A DNA stretch of 64,000 bases from positions 4,049,901-4,113,900 of the forward strand of contig NW_006499912.1 in the NCBI RefSeq assembly GCF_000471905.2, given 5' to 3'. The position numbers were made by a program, and so were the translations under genes. This stretch comes from Amborella trichopoda. Lineage: Eukaryota > Streptophyta > Magnoliopsida > Amborellales > Amborellaceae. This document shows, piece by piece, positions 33,488 through 44,904 of the stretch (its first letter is position 1; the number at the start of each line of letters is the position of its first letter). The notes beneath the pieces are model-generated. The model did not search any database. It had not been told where the DNA came from and saw only the letters and a program-made list of their open reading frames with translations.

Positions 33488-33631
33488 ATGAAGAATTCGG
33501 TAGCAGCAAATTTTCGAATAAATGCCATCCTTCTCACCCTGCTATTGCCAACATCCATATTGTCCTTGTTAGCCCACACCACAAATGGGAAGCTTTTGGG
33601 ATCCAAGGGGCTTGCCTGTAAACCAAAGTGA
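33488..33631 (+). CDS. Possible small secreted peptide (47 aa), unrecognised
   Basis: ATG at 33488 to TGA at 33629-33631. The N-terminal half looks like a signal peptide: basic start MKNSVAANFR, hydrophobic core INAILLTLLLPTSILSLLA, then a polar tail TTNGKLLGSKGLACKPK. The single cysteine and short tail match no family I know. A GT inside the last codons could be a splice donor extending the protein, so this may be a first exon. It could be chance; no promoter or homologue is visible. Confidence 0.25.
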   Translation: MKNSVAANFRINAILLTLLLPTSILSLLAHTTNGKLLGSKGLACKPK

Positions 33632-33859
33632 AAACCCTTGCATCTAAGATGCTAAATACATGGATTCTAAGACGGAGGATTGAGAAGAGTTTCTTGAATT
33701 AGAACTCTTCTTTCTTTGAAATGGTCACCTTTGTATTAGATTAAAGAAGTAGCCATGGTACAAGAAATAGCATCCCATAACACGGGAGCTCTATACATTG
33801 TTAAAGAGGGTGAAAATTAGAGGATAGCACTATATACATTATCATTTTCATCATCATCA

Positions 33860-34060
33860 TTGGATCTTTATTCTGACTATTTGGGATTAACAACACGAAT
33901 CCTGTTCTGTCGTTCTGCTTTGTTAAGGCCAATACACTCCATAAGTCCCCATATCTTTTCTGACTACTTCCATCTATATCTTTTTAGGCTCTCATTTATC
34001 CTTTTAAAGCCTTCCTCTTGAATAGCACTCTACCTTGTATAGGTCTTAATGAACCAAACT
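33860..34060 (-). mobile_element. LINE 3'-end remnant
   Basis: On the minus strand the order KRINESLKRYRWK, VRKDMGT-like and RIRVVNPK with frame changes parallels the LINE terminus at 2276-2535. A short (ATG)n run lies at its downstream end, as often seen at the tail of such elements. Strongly decayed. Confidence 0.55.
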
Positions 34061-35017
34061 TAAAAAGGTGTCAATATAGTTTCATCTGCATTTCAGATCT
34101 AGCCATCTGCATATGCCGATGTATGATATGCCTGCAAAGATAAAAAAAATTTGTTTAAAAAATATGCTCGATTGGCAACAATTTATCCAGGCTATCAAAT
34201 TACTTCACCACATTAATATCATACACAGTATGCACCCCTAGGGAAAGCAATACCATGAAACCTCTCTTGACCAGCTGTATCTTATATCTAAAGAAGAGTG
34301 CCTTACAGAAGAAAATAGTTATTCCACATAATTGCCAGAAGAAATAGAAATAAACTCCTAAAATACATTGGTTTCCATTCACACAAACAAAATACTCTAA
34401 GCCAAGGAAACCATAGAGAGTAAGGCATCACATCGCCCTATTCAATTAATCCCTTGCAGGAAGCCAGAAATTCCCAATATCAAACTGCTTTTTGCTCCAA
34501 GCAGGCCAAAAAACACCTCTCTAAAATATACAAAAAACAACAAGCTAGTATAACTTAAACTAAGATACAACTTGAAAGGTAAAGGCACCAATTCGAGCTC
34601 TTGAAAAGTACTTCAATGCTTAGGATCCAACAACCCCCTCTAACGCAAAATGGCTTATAATAAAAGGACTTATGCTACCGTATCGGCCTGTTAGGATTAT
34701 AGGCTCTTTCCTAAGCATGAGAGAATCTTAACACTAGTTATTATTTAATTTAGTTCATGGTATTACTTTTAGCTTCTTGGTACAAGGATTACCAGTTTGC
34801 CACACTATGGTCATAGTTTCGAATCATTGCTCACCAACAAAGCAAAATTTCATTTTACCAATTATTTTAATATTACCAATAGATTGTTAATAAATCTACA
34901 ATACATTTAAATACTAGTTTATCTTTGTTTACCACTTTGTATATTAAACGAGCACAAATCATAATACCATTATGTAACACATAAGCAAAATGTCATCAGG
35001 TGATGGGAAGAACATAC
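34061..35017. other. Spacer left of the ABCG exon, nothing firm
   Basis: Frames on the minus strand near 34440-34530 contain scattered residues (CLEQKA, YWEF) that might be a further decayed PDR exon, but the match is too weak to call. Otherwise AT-rich unrecognised DNA. Confidence 0.3.
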
Positions 35018-35151
35018 TTGCATAAGCAGGAGTTGCGGTAAACATGAGCAAAATCTACAGCGAGATTGGTCTCCATGGCAAAAGAAGTAATGTCCAACAT
35101 CCAAGCTACTGGATTAAAACCATGCTTTGTCTTAGGAATCCCTGGAATAGC
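35018..35151 (-). pseudogene. Orphan exon of a PDR-type ABCG transporter
   Basis: Minus-strand 134-bp block bounded by an acceptor (TTGTTAG before 35151) and a donor (GTATGT from 35017). It translates to AIPGIPKTKHGFNPVAWMLD then ITSFAMETNLAVDFAHVYRN. This is the conserved plant full-size ABCG (PDR) stretch usually read as IPGVPKI-x-x-GYNPATWML-E-V followed by VDFA-x-Y. The frame is open across the block. No neighbouring nucleotide-binding or membrane exons are recognisable on either side, so it is probably a gene fragment or the last readable exon of a pseudogene. Confidence 0.6.
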
Positions 35152-36776
35152 CTAACAACAGCACACAGTAAATTGATGACTCTAGGAAATTAAAATTTTT
35201 CATTGCAGCGCAAGAAACAAAGCAACTTGCCCAAAAAGAAAGCATGCAATGGATTTCATGAAAGTTTCTGCCCCTCTTTAACCGCCTCCCCTGCCATTCC
35301 ATGTAGAAGAAAGTATCTGCCCCTGTTTAATTTTTTTGGGGAAGTGTCTCATGCATCATGGGACATAGTTCCAGAGCAGCTTCTCCCAACGCATCAAACA
35401 TCCAGCTTGAAGATGGATGTGAAAAATTGGTGGCTACACAAATACCTAAAACCACTGGTGTTAAAAATATATCAGAAAATACTATTTTAATATTTAAAAT
35501 TGTTATTTTCTTTTTTCAGATTCCTGTTCACCATGGTTGAAATACTCAACGTCAAAAATTTTGATACCAAATCCATCTCCACGATGGATTTTGGAGGGAG
35601 GACTCATGTAAAGCGATGAATTAGCAGACTCATCCTCATCAAAACCTTTAAAATCCACTGCTTTTACAAATCATCTTTATTTATCTCTCTCTTTATGGTA
35701 AGTGTCACTTAACTATTAGAATGAGGTTGATACAATGAGATTGATTCATGAACTTGCCTATGGTGTTTTCTCTTCTCACAGGCATTATAAAATTTTATCC
35801 TCGTTCCATGGTGTTTACCACTGACCTTTTTCCATTCAAGCATGGTATTTAGGTGTGGTTTTTACTTTTTCCTCGTCCTCTTCCTTCATTCGTGAGCCTC
35901 GGTCCTCCACCTCGCTCTAAAACGGTGGTCGTAATTTCTGTTCCTCACCTCTTCTATGGTGCACATATCCCATCCTGAGGGAGTGGGAGAGAGCGATGAA
36001 TAATCCCCTTGTTTCTGCCTCAGGCAATGAAAAAGAGGGATAAATATTCCACTTGCTTCTGATTTTAAGTCTAAGTCTGTTGCTTCTTTTATTAGGCAAC
36101 ATCCAACACTTAATTGGTAATTTTATTAGCCAAAATTAGAAGAGACTGCAGTGAGCAGTTTCTACCAGTGGGATTGTATGTGCAATATTAATAGAAGCAA
36201 TGATCCTAATGCTACATTTCATAATCCTATCAGCTAATAATGCTGGCATATTCTAGTTGCACTCCACATATGCTAGAAAAACAGTTTATACGGTCCATTT
36301 CACATATCATCTATGTGATAGACACACAGTTATGTCAACTGTTTTCATCTCAATTAACATTACATAGCAACACAGCTATGGCAATTTTAATGCTTCAGAG
36401 CACACATGTGTCCCCTGAGAATCAAACTTCCATCTTTAAGTTGGACACCAAGGGGACCCAACAAAAAAAAAATGGAAAACAATGGTCCAGAAATTTTTCA
36501 GAAAAAATACTTACTTTTAAAAAATGGTGACGAGCCACTCATACAACCCCTCACAAGACTTCCTACATCAGCGAACATGAATTAAAAGAGCAAGAATACA
36601 CTGATAGTACGGCTTATAAGCTCACAAACATGAACATTGCGCCAATAAACAAATAAATGAAGTGTAATAAAAAGTATTGAAACTAAAAGGCATAAACTAG
36701 TAGCAGACATAGCAAAACATCCCACAAGAGCTACAGTATGCAAAAGCAACAATCATCCATGATTGTTTTGATTCTT
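35152..36776. other. Unrecognised spacer
   Basis: No domain recognised in any frame; open frames at 35203-35490 and 36240-36530 show nothing familiar. Mixed composition, no long repeat noticed. Confidence 0.35.
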
Positions 36777-36994
36777 AACATGAAGATGGAGATTTTCATA
36801 GATAAGATGTAATGCATGAAACAAGTAGTTGGTTCTAAGATGAAGGTGCCCACCTCTAGTGGAAACATGAGTCTCATAATCAAGAGCAAATAAATGAGGG
36901 GAGTGCAAAATCTGTGACCTGAAAATGAACACACGAGTCTCATAATCAGGAGCAAATGTGGCCAGTCCAAAATCTGTGACCTGAAAATGAACAT
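36777..36994 (-). pseudogene. Receptor-like kinase activation-segment fragment, tandemly duplicated
   Basis: From 36980 downwards, after an acceptor TTTTCAG, the minus strand encodes VTDFGLATFAPDYETRV, matching the DFG motif and following segment of plant receptor-like kinases (DFGLA-x-x-APDYETHVSTR). A second copy starts 62 bp on (36918), also after TTTTCAG; it reads VTDFALPS, and ALDYETHVSTRGG in another frame. Only this piece of the kinase is visible, and the downstream GTFGYVAPEY-like segment is missing. Confidence 0.55.
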
Positions 36995-37568
36995 AAAAAA
37001 ATAAAAAAAATAAATAAGGTTTAGTTCTTAACTAAATAATAAGACACGACCTGGCTTACAAGAAAAGTGACCAAAAATAATATGAGTTTCAAAAAATGAT
37101 AAAAAAACAAAGTAATCTTCGAACATTTACACTGAATACATAATTATCTCTAGATTCAGCTACTTTTACTTTCTTTTATAGTTATAAAATTTATTCTCAC
37201 TATCATAGACAAATTCTAGAATTATACTATAACATAGTTTTTGTAGGGGTTGTCGCCTTTCAAGGCTTTAACACCAAGCTTTTTGTGGTTCTTGGTCATA
37301 CTGGGAGTAATTGAGAAGATGCAACTCACCGATCTTTGTGAACTGGGTTTCGGAGTTGGTGTCCATAGAGTCACAAAACCCCAGGTCATGAGAACTAGTT
37401 TAAGGGGCATTATACTGAAAAGGGCTTGCGGTTCCCTTAGGATCGGTGAGATAACCTCATAATCATTTTGAGCTAGGACATGAATATTTTTGTGTATTAT
37501 GAGAATTTTTGAATGTAGATTGAGATATTTTTGTATATGCGACATACTAAGATTTATTGTGTTAGAAG
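36995..37568. other. Spacer left of the hAT element
   Basis: AT-rich with a moderately GC island at 37240-37460. Its open frames on both strands give no recognisable domain. It ends with the hAT target duplication GTTAGAAG (37561-37568). Confidence 0.4.
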
Positions 37569-38100
37569 CAGTGGTTTAAAAAGCGGATCGGTGACCCGAA
37601 TCGGGCATCTCAAAAACCCATCCGGATCTGCGAATCGACGATCCGGATCGGGATTCAGCTGAATAGGTGGGATTAAGCCTTAAAAAAAAATTTGAAAATA
37701 TTATTAAAATTTACTATAAATGTTGTTTTTTAAGAATTCAATAAGAAATGAGGGTACTCCATTAAGAATTTTCATTTCTTTGCATGAATATGCGAATATT
37801 GATATGTTCTTTCCCTGCATGAACTACTATTTACCACTTAATTTACATCATACAAAAGGATAAATATAGAATTATCATGGATTAAGTATATTATCATACA
37901 TGAACTACAATAAAGTATACAATTCGTAACATACGATCTAAAAATAAAATGACAGACGACGTCGTTCTTCATCTTGGTCACGCTGGTGCTATTGATTAAA
38001 TTCACGTGACAATTTATTGACTAGATCTAAAAACAAATCATCCAAATTAGTGGGCACTTGACTATACTGAAATCCCTGAGTGTTAGTGTTTTGTTGTTGT

Positions 38101-40844
38101 CATAATCCAAAATCCTTGAAGCTTGTCCATCCTTCATGCTCACCTACACTATCGTGCTCATCCCTATTCTTTTGTTGTTGGGACACGATATGTGAATAAT
38201 TTGGCTGGGATTGGGTGGTCTCAGAATCATCATCTCTCTCATTTTCCCTTAGACCCCCTTCCCACTCTCCCTCATTAGGTGCAACATCACCGACGAATTG
38301 CGGATATGTTGGCGGGCTGCTTCCTCTTTCATGCTGCACATCACCTTCTTCGAGATCTTCCTCACTGATAGCCTCAAGGAACACTCTCTTGTGCAACATT
38401 GGCTCCTCTTCTTCTACTCCCCATTGTTTTACTGTGTCTGTGACAAATATTGTGTTCAAGTCTATCAACCCATAGTCTTCAAGCTTCCTTCTTATTTGTA
38501 GCTCTTGGTGGTTTAAGTTGTAATGAACGTAGACTAGTTTATAAAGCTTCTCCGAAGCGAGTCGATTCCTTTTAGTAGTGTGCAATCATTGGAACGTACT
38601 CCAGTTTCGCTCACAGCCAGTAGCAGAACATGTCTGGGAGAGCACATTGATTGCTATCCTCTTTAGGTGAGGTGCATCACTACCATACATCACCCACCAT
38701 TCAGTTGGATTAAAATGTAAAAAGCATTGTTAGCGCAAGAACAATTCGTAAGATTAAATATATGAATGAACAAAATATTAGTTAGGGAATAACCTGGATC
38801 GATCTTAGTTCGAGAATTCCTGGCAAGTCTAGTATCGAAAGATCCTATAGCATCCCTATACATAGCAAGCTAAAACAAAATATTTCGTTTTAGTGCACTA
38901 TTTCTCACAAATATAACAACTCAATCAAGTTCTTACCGAAATATTAAATAATACCTCTTGTATTGCTGCTACCTGGTTTCAGTGACTTCTCTCTAACCTG
39001 ACAATAATGTATCTGACCCCTTCCATAATCTTGTGGGGATGTTTAGGTGTCAAATAGAAAAATTTTGGGTTGAAGTAGTAACCTGAAAAATATATAGGTA
39101 GAGAAATGTCATTTAAAATTTCATAAAAAAATAATTTACAATGAAACATTCTAATGATATAAATATATATTTACCTGCATAATGAATTGGATGTCCAAAT
39201 TTGGTGTTCCACCTTCTTTCTATAATCTCGATCACTTTACTAACAAAACTATACTTCTCCCCAATAGCTGATTTGGCCCTCTCGATACCTTCATAAAGGA
39301 TGCCTATGGTAGCTCTTGTCAGCATCCATCATTCTTAACACCGTGACCAAAGGGGCAGTGGCCTCTACGATACTGGAACATCGAGACTAGAACCTCCTAT
39401 TTGAGACTATGCCATCCACTTTTAGCCCTGTACTGAACTTCGAGAGGCGGTCATTTAACCACTCTTCACTGGTAAACAATCTCTTTATTGCACCTTCAGA
39501 TTCTCGAATGGAGTCCACAACCAAGTAATCTGTCGCAAAGCGAGTTATGGCAGGCCTGATTATCTCTTTTTTCTTAGACTGTTCTCTGAACAAAAATAGA
39601 ATTTTAGAATGGTTATGACACCAACCTCGCTTTCTGTAGAGTCTTCTTCACAATTTTGATCTCACCGATCTCCTCTAACATAAGATCAATACTGTGTGTA
39701 GCACATGAGGTCCATACTAGATGCTTCCTCTTATCCATCAACTTGCTGCCCACAGAAACACATGCACGCACATTGTCTGTAATAAACTGGACTACATGTT
39801 TATCTCCAACCTCCTCCACTATCTGATCATAGAGTCGTACGTAGAAGTTTGCATCTTTTTTCTTCCTTGATATGTCTTTGCTAGACAAAAAAGCTGTACC
39901 TTTTGGGGAATAGGCGAAGAAGTTTACGAACTCCTTTTTGCTAACTTTATTCAACCAGTCATCACTCATGAGAGTAATGATTGTTCTTGGCCAACTCTGT
40001 TTATATTCTTCAATCCACTTTCTAACTTCCTTCACCTCTTCATCCAATATTGGCTCACTGAGCTCATATGCCGTGGGGGTTTTACCCCGGGCTCGGCTGT
40101 CTGGATTGCATTGACCATAGGTGGAGAATATGAGCTAATGGCTGCATCAAAGGGGATCCCTTTATTGTAGAACCATTCTCCTATATATTTGCCCAACATG
40201 TTTTTGGTACCTTTCATCATGCCTTTGAGGGTCAGCTGTTCTGACTTAGGCTTTGAGAGAAATGGGTCTATACGACCATGACCTGCAATACTGGCACTCC
40301 TAGATAAGCTAGAAACAATTTTTTCAACGTCTAATTCCTCTTGATACATATCGCCACCAACCCCTCCATACAGATTTGAGCTGGGCCCGCCATACATGCT
40401 CGAGTTGGACCCGCCATGCATGTCTGAGCTAGGCCCATCATGCATGCTCATGTCATAACCACCAGGCATTCTAAACCCGCGTTCCCTCTGGTATGTTTTA
40501 TGTAAACTCATTCTTGTGGCCATTTCCAAGTCATTATTATATTGCTCTTCTATATCATTCCCTCTTGATGGCGTATATAAATTAGCTATCTCTTCATCCA
40601 ACCTGTGCTTTACAATTTTTTTACCTTTGGTAGCCTTGAGAAATGCCGCCATCTGCTTTCTTACATTATTCAAGACACTATTGCATGCAGAAACATCTCC
40701 CTTAACCCCTGCCAAGTGTTGCTTGAACTTATGTACTCCACTACTTATCACTCTTTGGCAGTAATTACAAATAATTTTACCTTTTTTGTTGGGATCAAGT
40801 CTGACCCCATGTTGCCATGCAGGGTCTTCTGCAAATCTTACCAT
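38101..40844 (-). pseudogene. hAT transposase, broken (BED finger, DUF659, RNase H-like core, dimerisation domain)
   Basis: Read from ATG at 40844-40842 (context ACCATGG). A BED-type zinc finger has C26, C29, H38 and H43 (CNYCQRVISSGVHKFKQH). A Gly/Met/Ser-rich linker with repeated DMHGGSNSSMYGG-like units follows (about 40370-40470), then a DUF659 region in 39613-40047 (MSDDWLNK, SPKGTAFLSS, VVQFITDN, CATHSIDLML). Next come IRPAITRFATDYL (39387-39593), ERRWNTKFGHPIHYAGKY (39113-39325), YYFNPKFFYLTP (about 39085), and the dimerisation motif CSATGCERNWSTF near 38600 with an acidic tail to 38103. Defects seen: frame changes near 40075, 39610 and 39310, a TAG near 39388, TGAs near 38980 and 38585. 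The neighbouring AT-rich DNA to 43.2 kb is its 5' region. Confidence 0.85.
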
Positions 40845-41499
40845 GGTTCAACTTTAATATGTAAAAGGTTAAAAATTAACCTGACAGTTCAACATGAAAA
40901 ATAATCACCATTTGTAATGATAATATGTAGGGGTAGTTCATGAAATTATATTTGTTGTTAATGTAAAATACTTCTATTGACAAAAATATTTTAATTCCTA
41001 CTGGGAAAAATAATTTATTTATGCAACATTATAGATAAAAATAGCCTATATCAGCACTACATATAAAGCAATAAATTTACATTGATATAGTATCAATAAA
41101 ACATATATTTACAATGGTATAGTAATTCACAATGCCAATACATATGGACTTGTCACAAAAAATCATTTCGACAAACATGAATTAGTTCCTACTGAGAAAA
41201 AAAAAAATATTTATGCAACATTATAGATAAAAAAAAGTCTGTATAAGTCACACTTAGAATCAAGAAAAAAATTACATTAATATAGTCATCCATAATGCCA
41301 CTACACGTATATTTGACACAAAAAACATTTACAATGATATAGTCATTCACAATACCACAAATAAAATTTACAATGATATAGTCGGCACAATCCCAACTTG
41401 ATTGAAATGATCACAAATAGTTGTACATCTCAATTACAAATATGCAAGATAATATAATAAAAAATGCAAGCTCCAAACATGGCTACAACTCAAGTATCA

Positions 41500-42060
41500 A
41501 GAACATACATTTCTTGCATTAAAAATTTAATAATAAAATTGAAAATTGCAAGATAATATAATTATCATACATGCCACGATTTTTTTACAATGATATTCAC
41601 TTTAATTCCTCATGATAATACAGTTTAACAACATGTATTTTTTGCATTAAAAATTTTAAAAATTAAAAATATATTTTTAATGCAAAACTGTATTAAAAAT
41701 ATAATACAGTTTAATAGCNNNNNNNNNNNNNNNNNNNNNNNNNNNNNNNNNNNNNNNNNNNNNNNNNNNNNNNNNNNNNNNNNNNNNNNNNNNNNNNNNN
41801 NNNNNNNNNNNNNNNNNNNNNNNNNNNNNNNNNNNNNNNNNNNNNNNNNNNNNNNNNNNNNNNNNGCATTAACAACAAATTAAAAAATACAGTTTTGCAT
41901 TAAAAAGATAATAACATGCCACGATTTTTTTACAATGATATTCACTTTAATTCCTCATGATAATATAGTTTAACAACATGTATTTTTTGAATTAAAAATT
42001 TAAAAAATTAAAAATACATTTTTAATGCAAAACTGCATTAAAAGTATAATACAGTTTAAC
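41500..42060. repeat. AT-rich repeat straddling an assembly gap (N 41719-41865)
   Basis: ACATGCCACGATTTTTTTAC followed by ATGATATTCACTTTAATTCC occurs near 41568 and again near 41913, continuing into similar sequence with AACAACATGTATTTTTTG. The period is about 345 bp if the gap length is right. Lies in the 5' noncoding part of the hAT element. The gap size may be nominal. Confidence 0.8.
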
Positions 42061-42284
42061 AACATGTATTTGTTAATGTATTTTTTTGCATTAACAACAA
42101 ATTAAAAAATACAGTTTGCATTAAAAATATAATAACATGTATTTTTTTGCATAAATAATCTATCAACATGCAATTTTTTGAACTAGAAATTTAACAATAA
42201 AAATTTAAAATATTGTTTAATTCCTCATGATAATAAAAAACTGGCCACAATTTTTTGAAAAATCACAATTTTTCAAAAAAATTG

Positions 42285-42840
42285 ATCATGAATAATAAAA
42301 AAAAAAAACGTAGTTCTTCACAGACCCATCTAACATCAATCATTCCAACTAAAAAATCCTCCTCAAATCAAATAAATTTTATCAAATTGAATACCTGTTT
42401 TGATAAACAACACTATAAGGAATCAAATACCTATAATATTAACACATTATTATCAAAATATTAAATAAAATCGATTGAATTGAGGAAAAAAAAAAAAACG
42501 CAGTTCTTCACAAACATCAGTCATTCAATCTAAAAAATCAAGCTCAAATTGAATAAATCAGATAAACTAACGAATCCAAATCCTTTAAATTCAACACATT
42601 ATTTGTAAAATATTTACTAAAATTGAGAGAATGGCGGAAAAAAAAAAAAAACTCAGTCCATTTTTTTTCACCAACATCAGTCTTTTTTTCTCAAAAATCA
42701 AACTCAAATTGAATAAATATAATCAAATTGAATACATGTGATAATAAACAACACTATAACTTAATACATGATTTGTAAAATATTGATTGAATTTGATCGG
42801 ATGATGAAAAAAAAAAAAAAACACAGTTCTTACCTGTTTT
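42285..42840. repeat. Tandem array of about 170-bp units, four copies
   Basis: A run of A followed by (C)G/C-CAGTTCTTCACA-like sequence, then CATCAGTCATTC and CAAATTGAATAAAT, recurs near 42293, 42484, 42640 and 42806, with increasing divergence. It is inside the hAT element, just upstream of the presumed promoter side of the transposase. Confidence 0.75.
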
Positions 42841-43366
42841 TCGTGCACCCGTGTCTTTAAATTCAAAATTGATATGTATTCCTCCAAAATAATCACAAAT
42901 TATGAAAAAAAACTTCTGAACAACACTCCTACGATCAATCATCCTGAAATTTTACAAAAAATGATGCCTTCTTTCGCTGGAAATCAGTGAAATGGCAGAA
43001 ACCCTAAAACTCACTCTTCGATCCAAATTTTTTTGATAAAAAACGGTGCTTTTTAATACCTTTTATTGACTGAAATAGATGAGAAATTTGAATTAAAGCC
43101 TGCAAGATTCGTTTATAAGGTTGAAAAAGGTGAAAAACGATAATAAAATGACAAAAAAAATTGAAATCCCGTGAAAAACACTGTGCAGCCCGTGTTCTTG
43201 GGTGTGACTTGGTGTGACTCGCGATTCGCTATTGGGAATCGCCCGGTTCTCTCTGGACACGGGCGATTACCGGTTTTTCGTAAAATCGGCTCGGTAGTAG
43301 ACGATTTTCGAGTCGAACAGGGGAAGTCCGGCTCGACTCGACGAGTTTTCAAACCCTGGTTAGAAG

Positions 43367-43990
43367 GATAGGCTTTGAGAGACATGAGCCCAATCCCTAA
43401 GATCTTGTGTGAGAAAGATAGGCTCTGAGAGGACATGAGCCCAACCCCTAATAATGATCCTTCTCACAGCATGTGTATAAATAGTCGCATTAGCGAATCA
43501 TGGCACTCCCCAAATGTTCATACTTGTCCCTATGAGGCCTTATACTATATGTACAATAGTCCATTTTCTTTTATCACTTGGGCCCAAAAGGTAATAGAGA
43601 ACCCTAGTGGGTTCATGGAGGGTCTAGAGGGTTTACATATCCATCCTAAGGGAAGGGCTGTATAGAATACTCTAGAATGTTGCATGGGCTGGAATGCTCC
43701 TAAACGTTGGACTGGTTCCATGTGTAAGCATTTGAGCATTCTAGTGGAAAACTAAAGGCTCTTCTTATTCAGTTCGTGTGTGTTCCTCTCGTGTGCTAGT
43801 ACCTATTGTGCTCATGTTGGTTGTGCTGGCGCATGGGTGGCGCGCAATAGGACAAAAAGATATTTTTTTAAAAAAGATATTGACAAGAACAAAATAGGAA
43901 TTAATTTAAAATCAAAAGGAGGAAAGAGCAATAGAAATGGACACACTCGCAAAACTGAAGGAGGCCTAAACTTCTTCATCATCTAGGGTA
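43367..43990. repeat. Uncharacterised dispersed repeat, possibly LTR-derived
   Basis: Begins with a tandem pair of about 52 bp (GATAGGCTTTGAGAG near 43367, GATAGGCTCTGAGAG near 43419). A TATAAATAG box-like word lies near 43475. The piece CCATTTTCTTTTATCACTTG (43562) to GAGAACCCTAG resembles, in inverted orientation, 50030-50110. This suggests two copies of one repeat family; the family was not identified. Confidence 0.4.
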
Positions 43991-44904
43991 CATACCCGAC
44001 ATCCTCTCAAAGGATAGCCCCTTTAACTGTTGTTTAATAGGGTAGTGTAAATAATTTTCAAAACAATTGTGAATAGAATAACTAACAATAGTGACCTAAG
44101 AAGTGAATAAATTTCAATCATAAAGATTAACATCTACATATGACGAATGATAAATGATTCATATTACATTTGCCTATGAAGTACCAAAATAATAAAATAA
44201 AATAAAATATAAGAAAGATGGATAACGGACGCTTCCAAAATCTTTAAAAATATGAACATGGAAACTCTGTAAAAATACGAACATGGAAACTTAGGTGTAG
44301 ACTTTTACAGTGTAGACAATTCTCTGCTCCTGTTACATGGAAAACAATACTCAAAAGTGTAGACAATTCATGAAAACAATATGGGTGTTTTTCATTTATG
44401 AGTTTCAAATGCTTTGCATTTTTTTAGTTGCAGATGAAGACCTATACAAGAATAGAAAAGATTATGTCTCTAATCATTTTCTCCCTCCAGAAACCTTTCT
44501 TCTCAGAGCTCCAAAGGAGAAAATGTAGAGTCCATCTAAATCATATGGTTCTCCCTCTTCTGGAAAACCTAAAATACAAGCTCGCCCCTCTGTTCTTGCC
44601 CAAACTCTGTGGACCCAACTTCATTTGCAATAACCATGACCATTTGATTTATTATTCTTAGCCAACCCAAGTACCCCGCCACCACCATTGCTCAATAGAA
44701 TCTCTGCATTAGAAATCCCAATAACAGTGGCATTAACCATGCTTATATTTTCTGAAACAACTTCTCCCTCCCTTTCTCTCTCCCCTAAACTAACCTTGAA
44801 AAAAACTTACAAGTAGACAGCATATTAACACAACATTCCACCATTAACTCTTCAACTCTTTGCAAATAAAAGCCTAAGAGAAGATACCACCTTCTGCGCA
44901 GATT
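43991..44904. other. Spacer between repeat and long inverted repeat
   Basis: No gene recognised. A short phrase AAATATGAACATGGAAACT / AAATACGAACATGGAAACT is duplicated near 44250 and 44273. The open frames 44337-44661 have no known domain. Confidence 0.4.

Larger units (their letters stand above)
37569..43358 (-). mobile_element. Full-length hAT DNA transposon (5.79 kb) with 8-bp TSD
   Basis: Left end CAGTGGTTTAAAAAGCGG; the complement of the right end starts CAGGGTTTGAAAACTCG. These are imperfect terminal inverted repeats of hAT type. GTTAGAAG is found on both sides (37561-37568 and 43359-43366), the 8-bp duplication expected of hAT. GC-rich subterminal blocks (GATCCGGATCGGG on the left, GTCCGGCTCGACTCG on the right) look like transposase-binding regions. 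The interior holds a broken transposase on the minus strand (38101-40844), AT-rich repeats, a 147-base assembly gap and a tandem repeat array. A perfect TSD with broken coding capacity means it arrived intact and then decayed, or was moved by an active relative. Confidence 0.92.

Noticed and set aside
34440-34540. Possible further PDR transporter exon on the minus strand
   Set aside because: Only scattered residues fit and frames break; not enough to annotate.
42285-42840. Regularly spaced repeats considered as a CRISPR-like array
   Set aside because: Units of about 170 bp are diverged tandem repeats in a plant transposon, with no short identical repeats and unique spacers.
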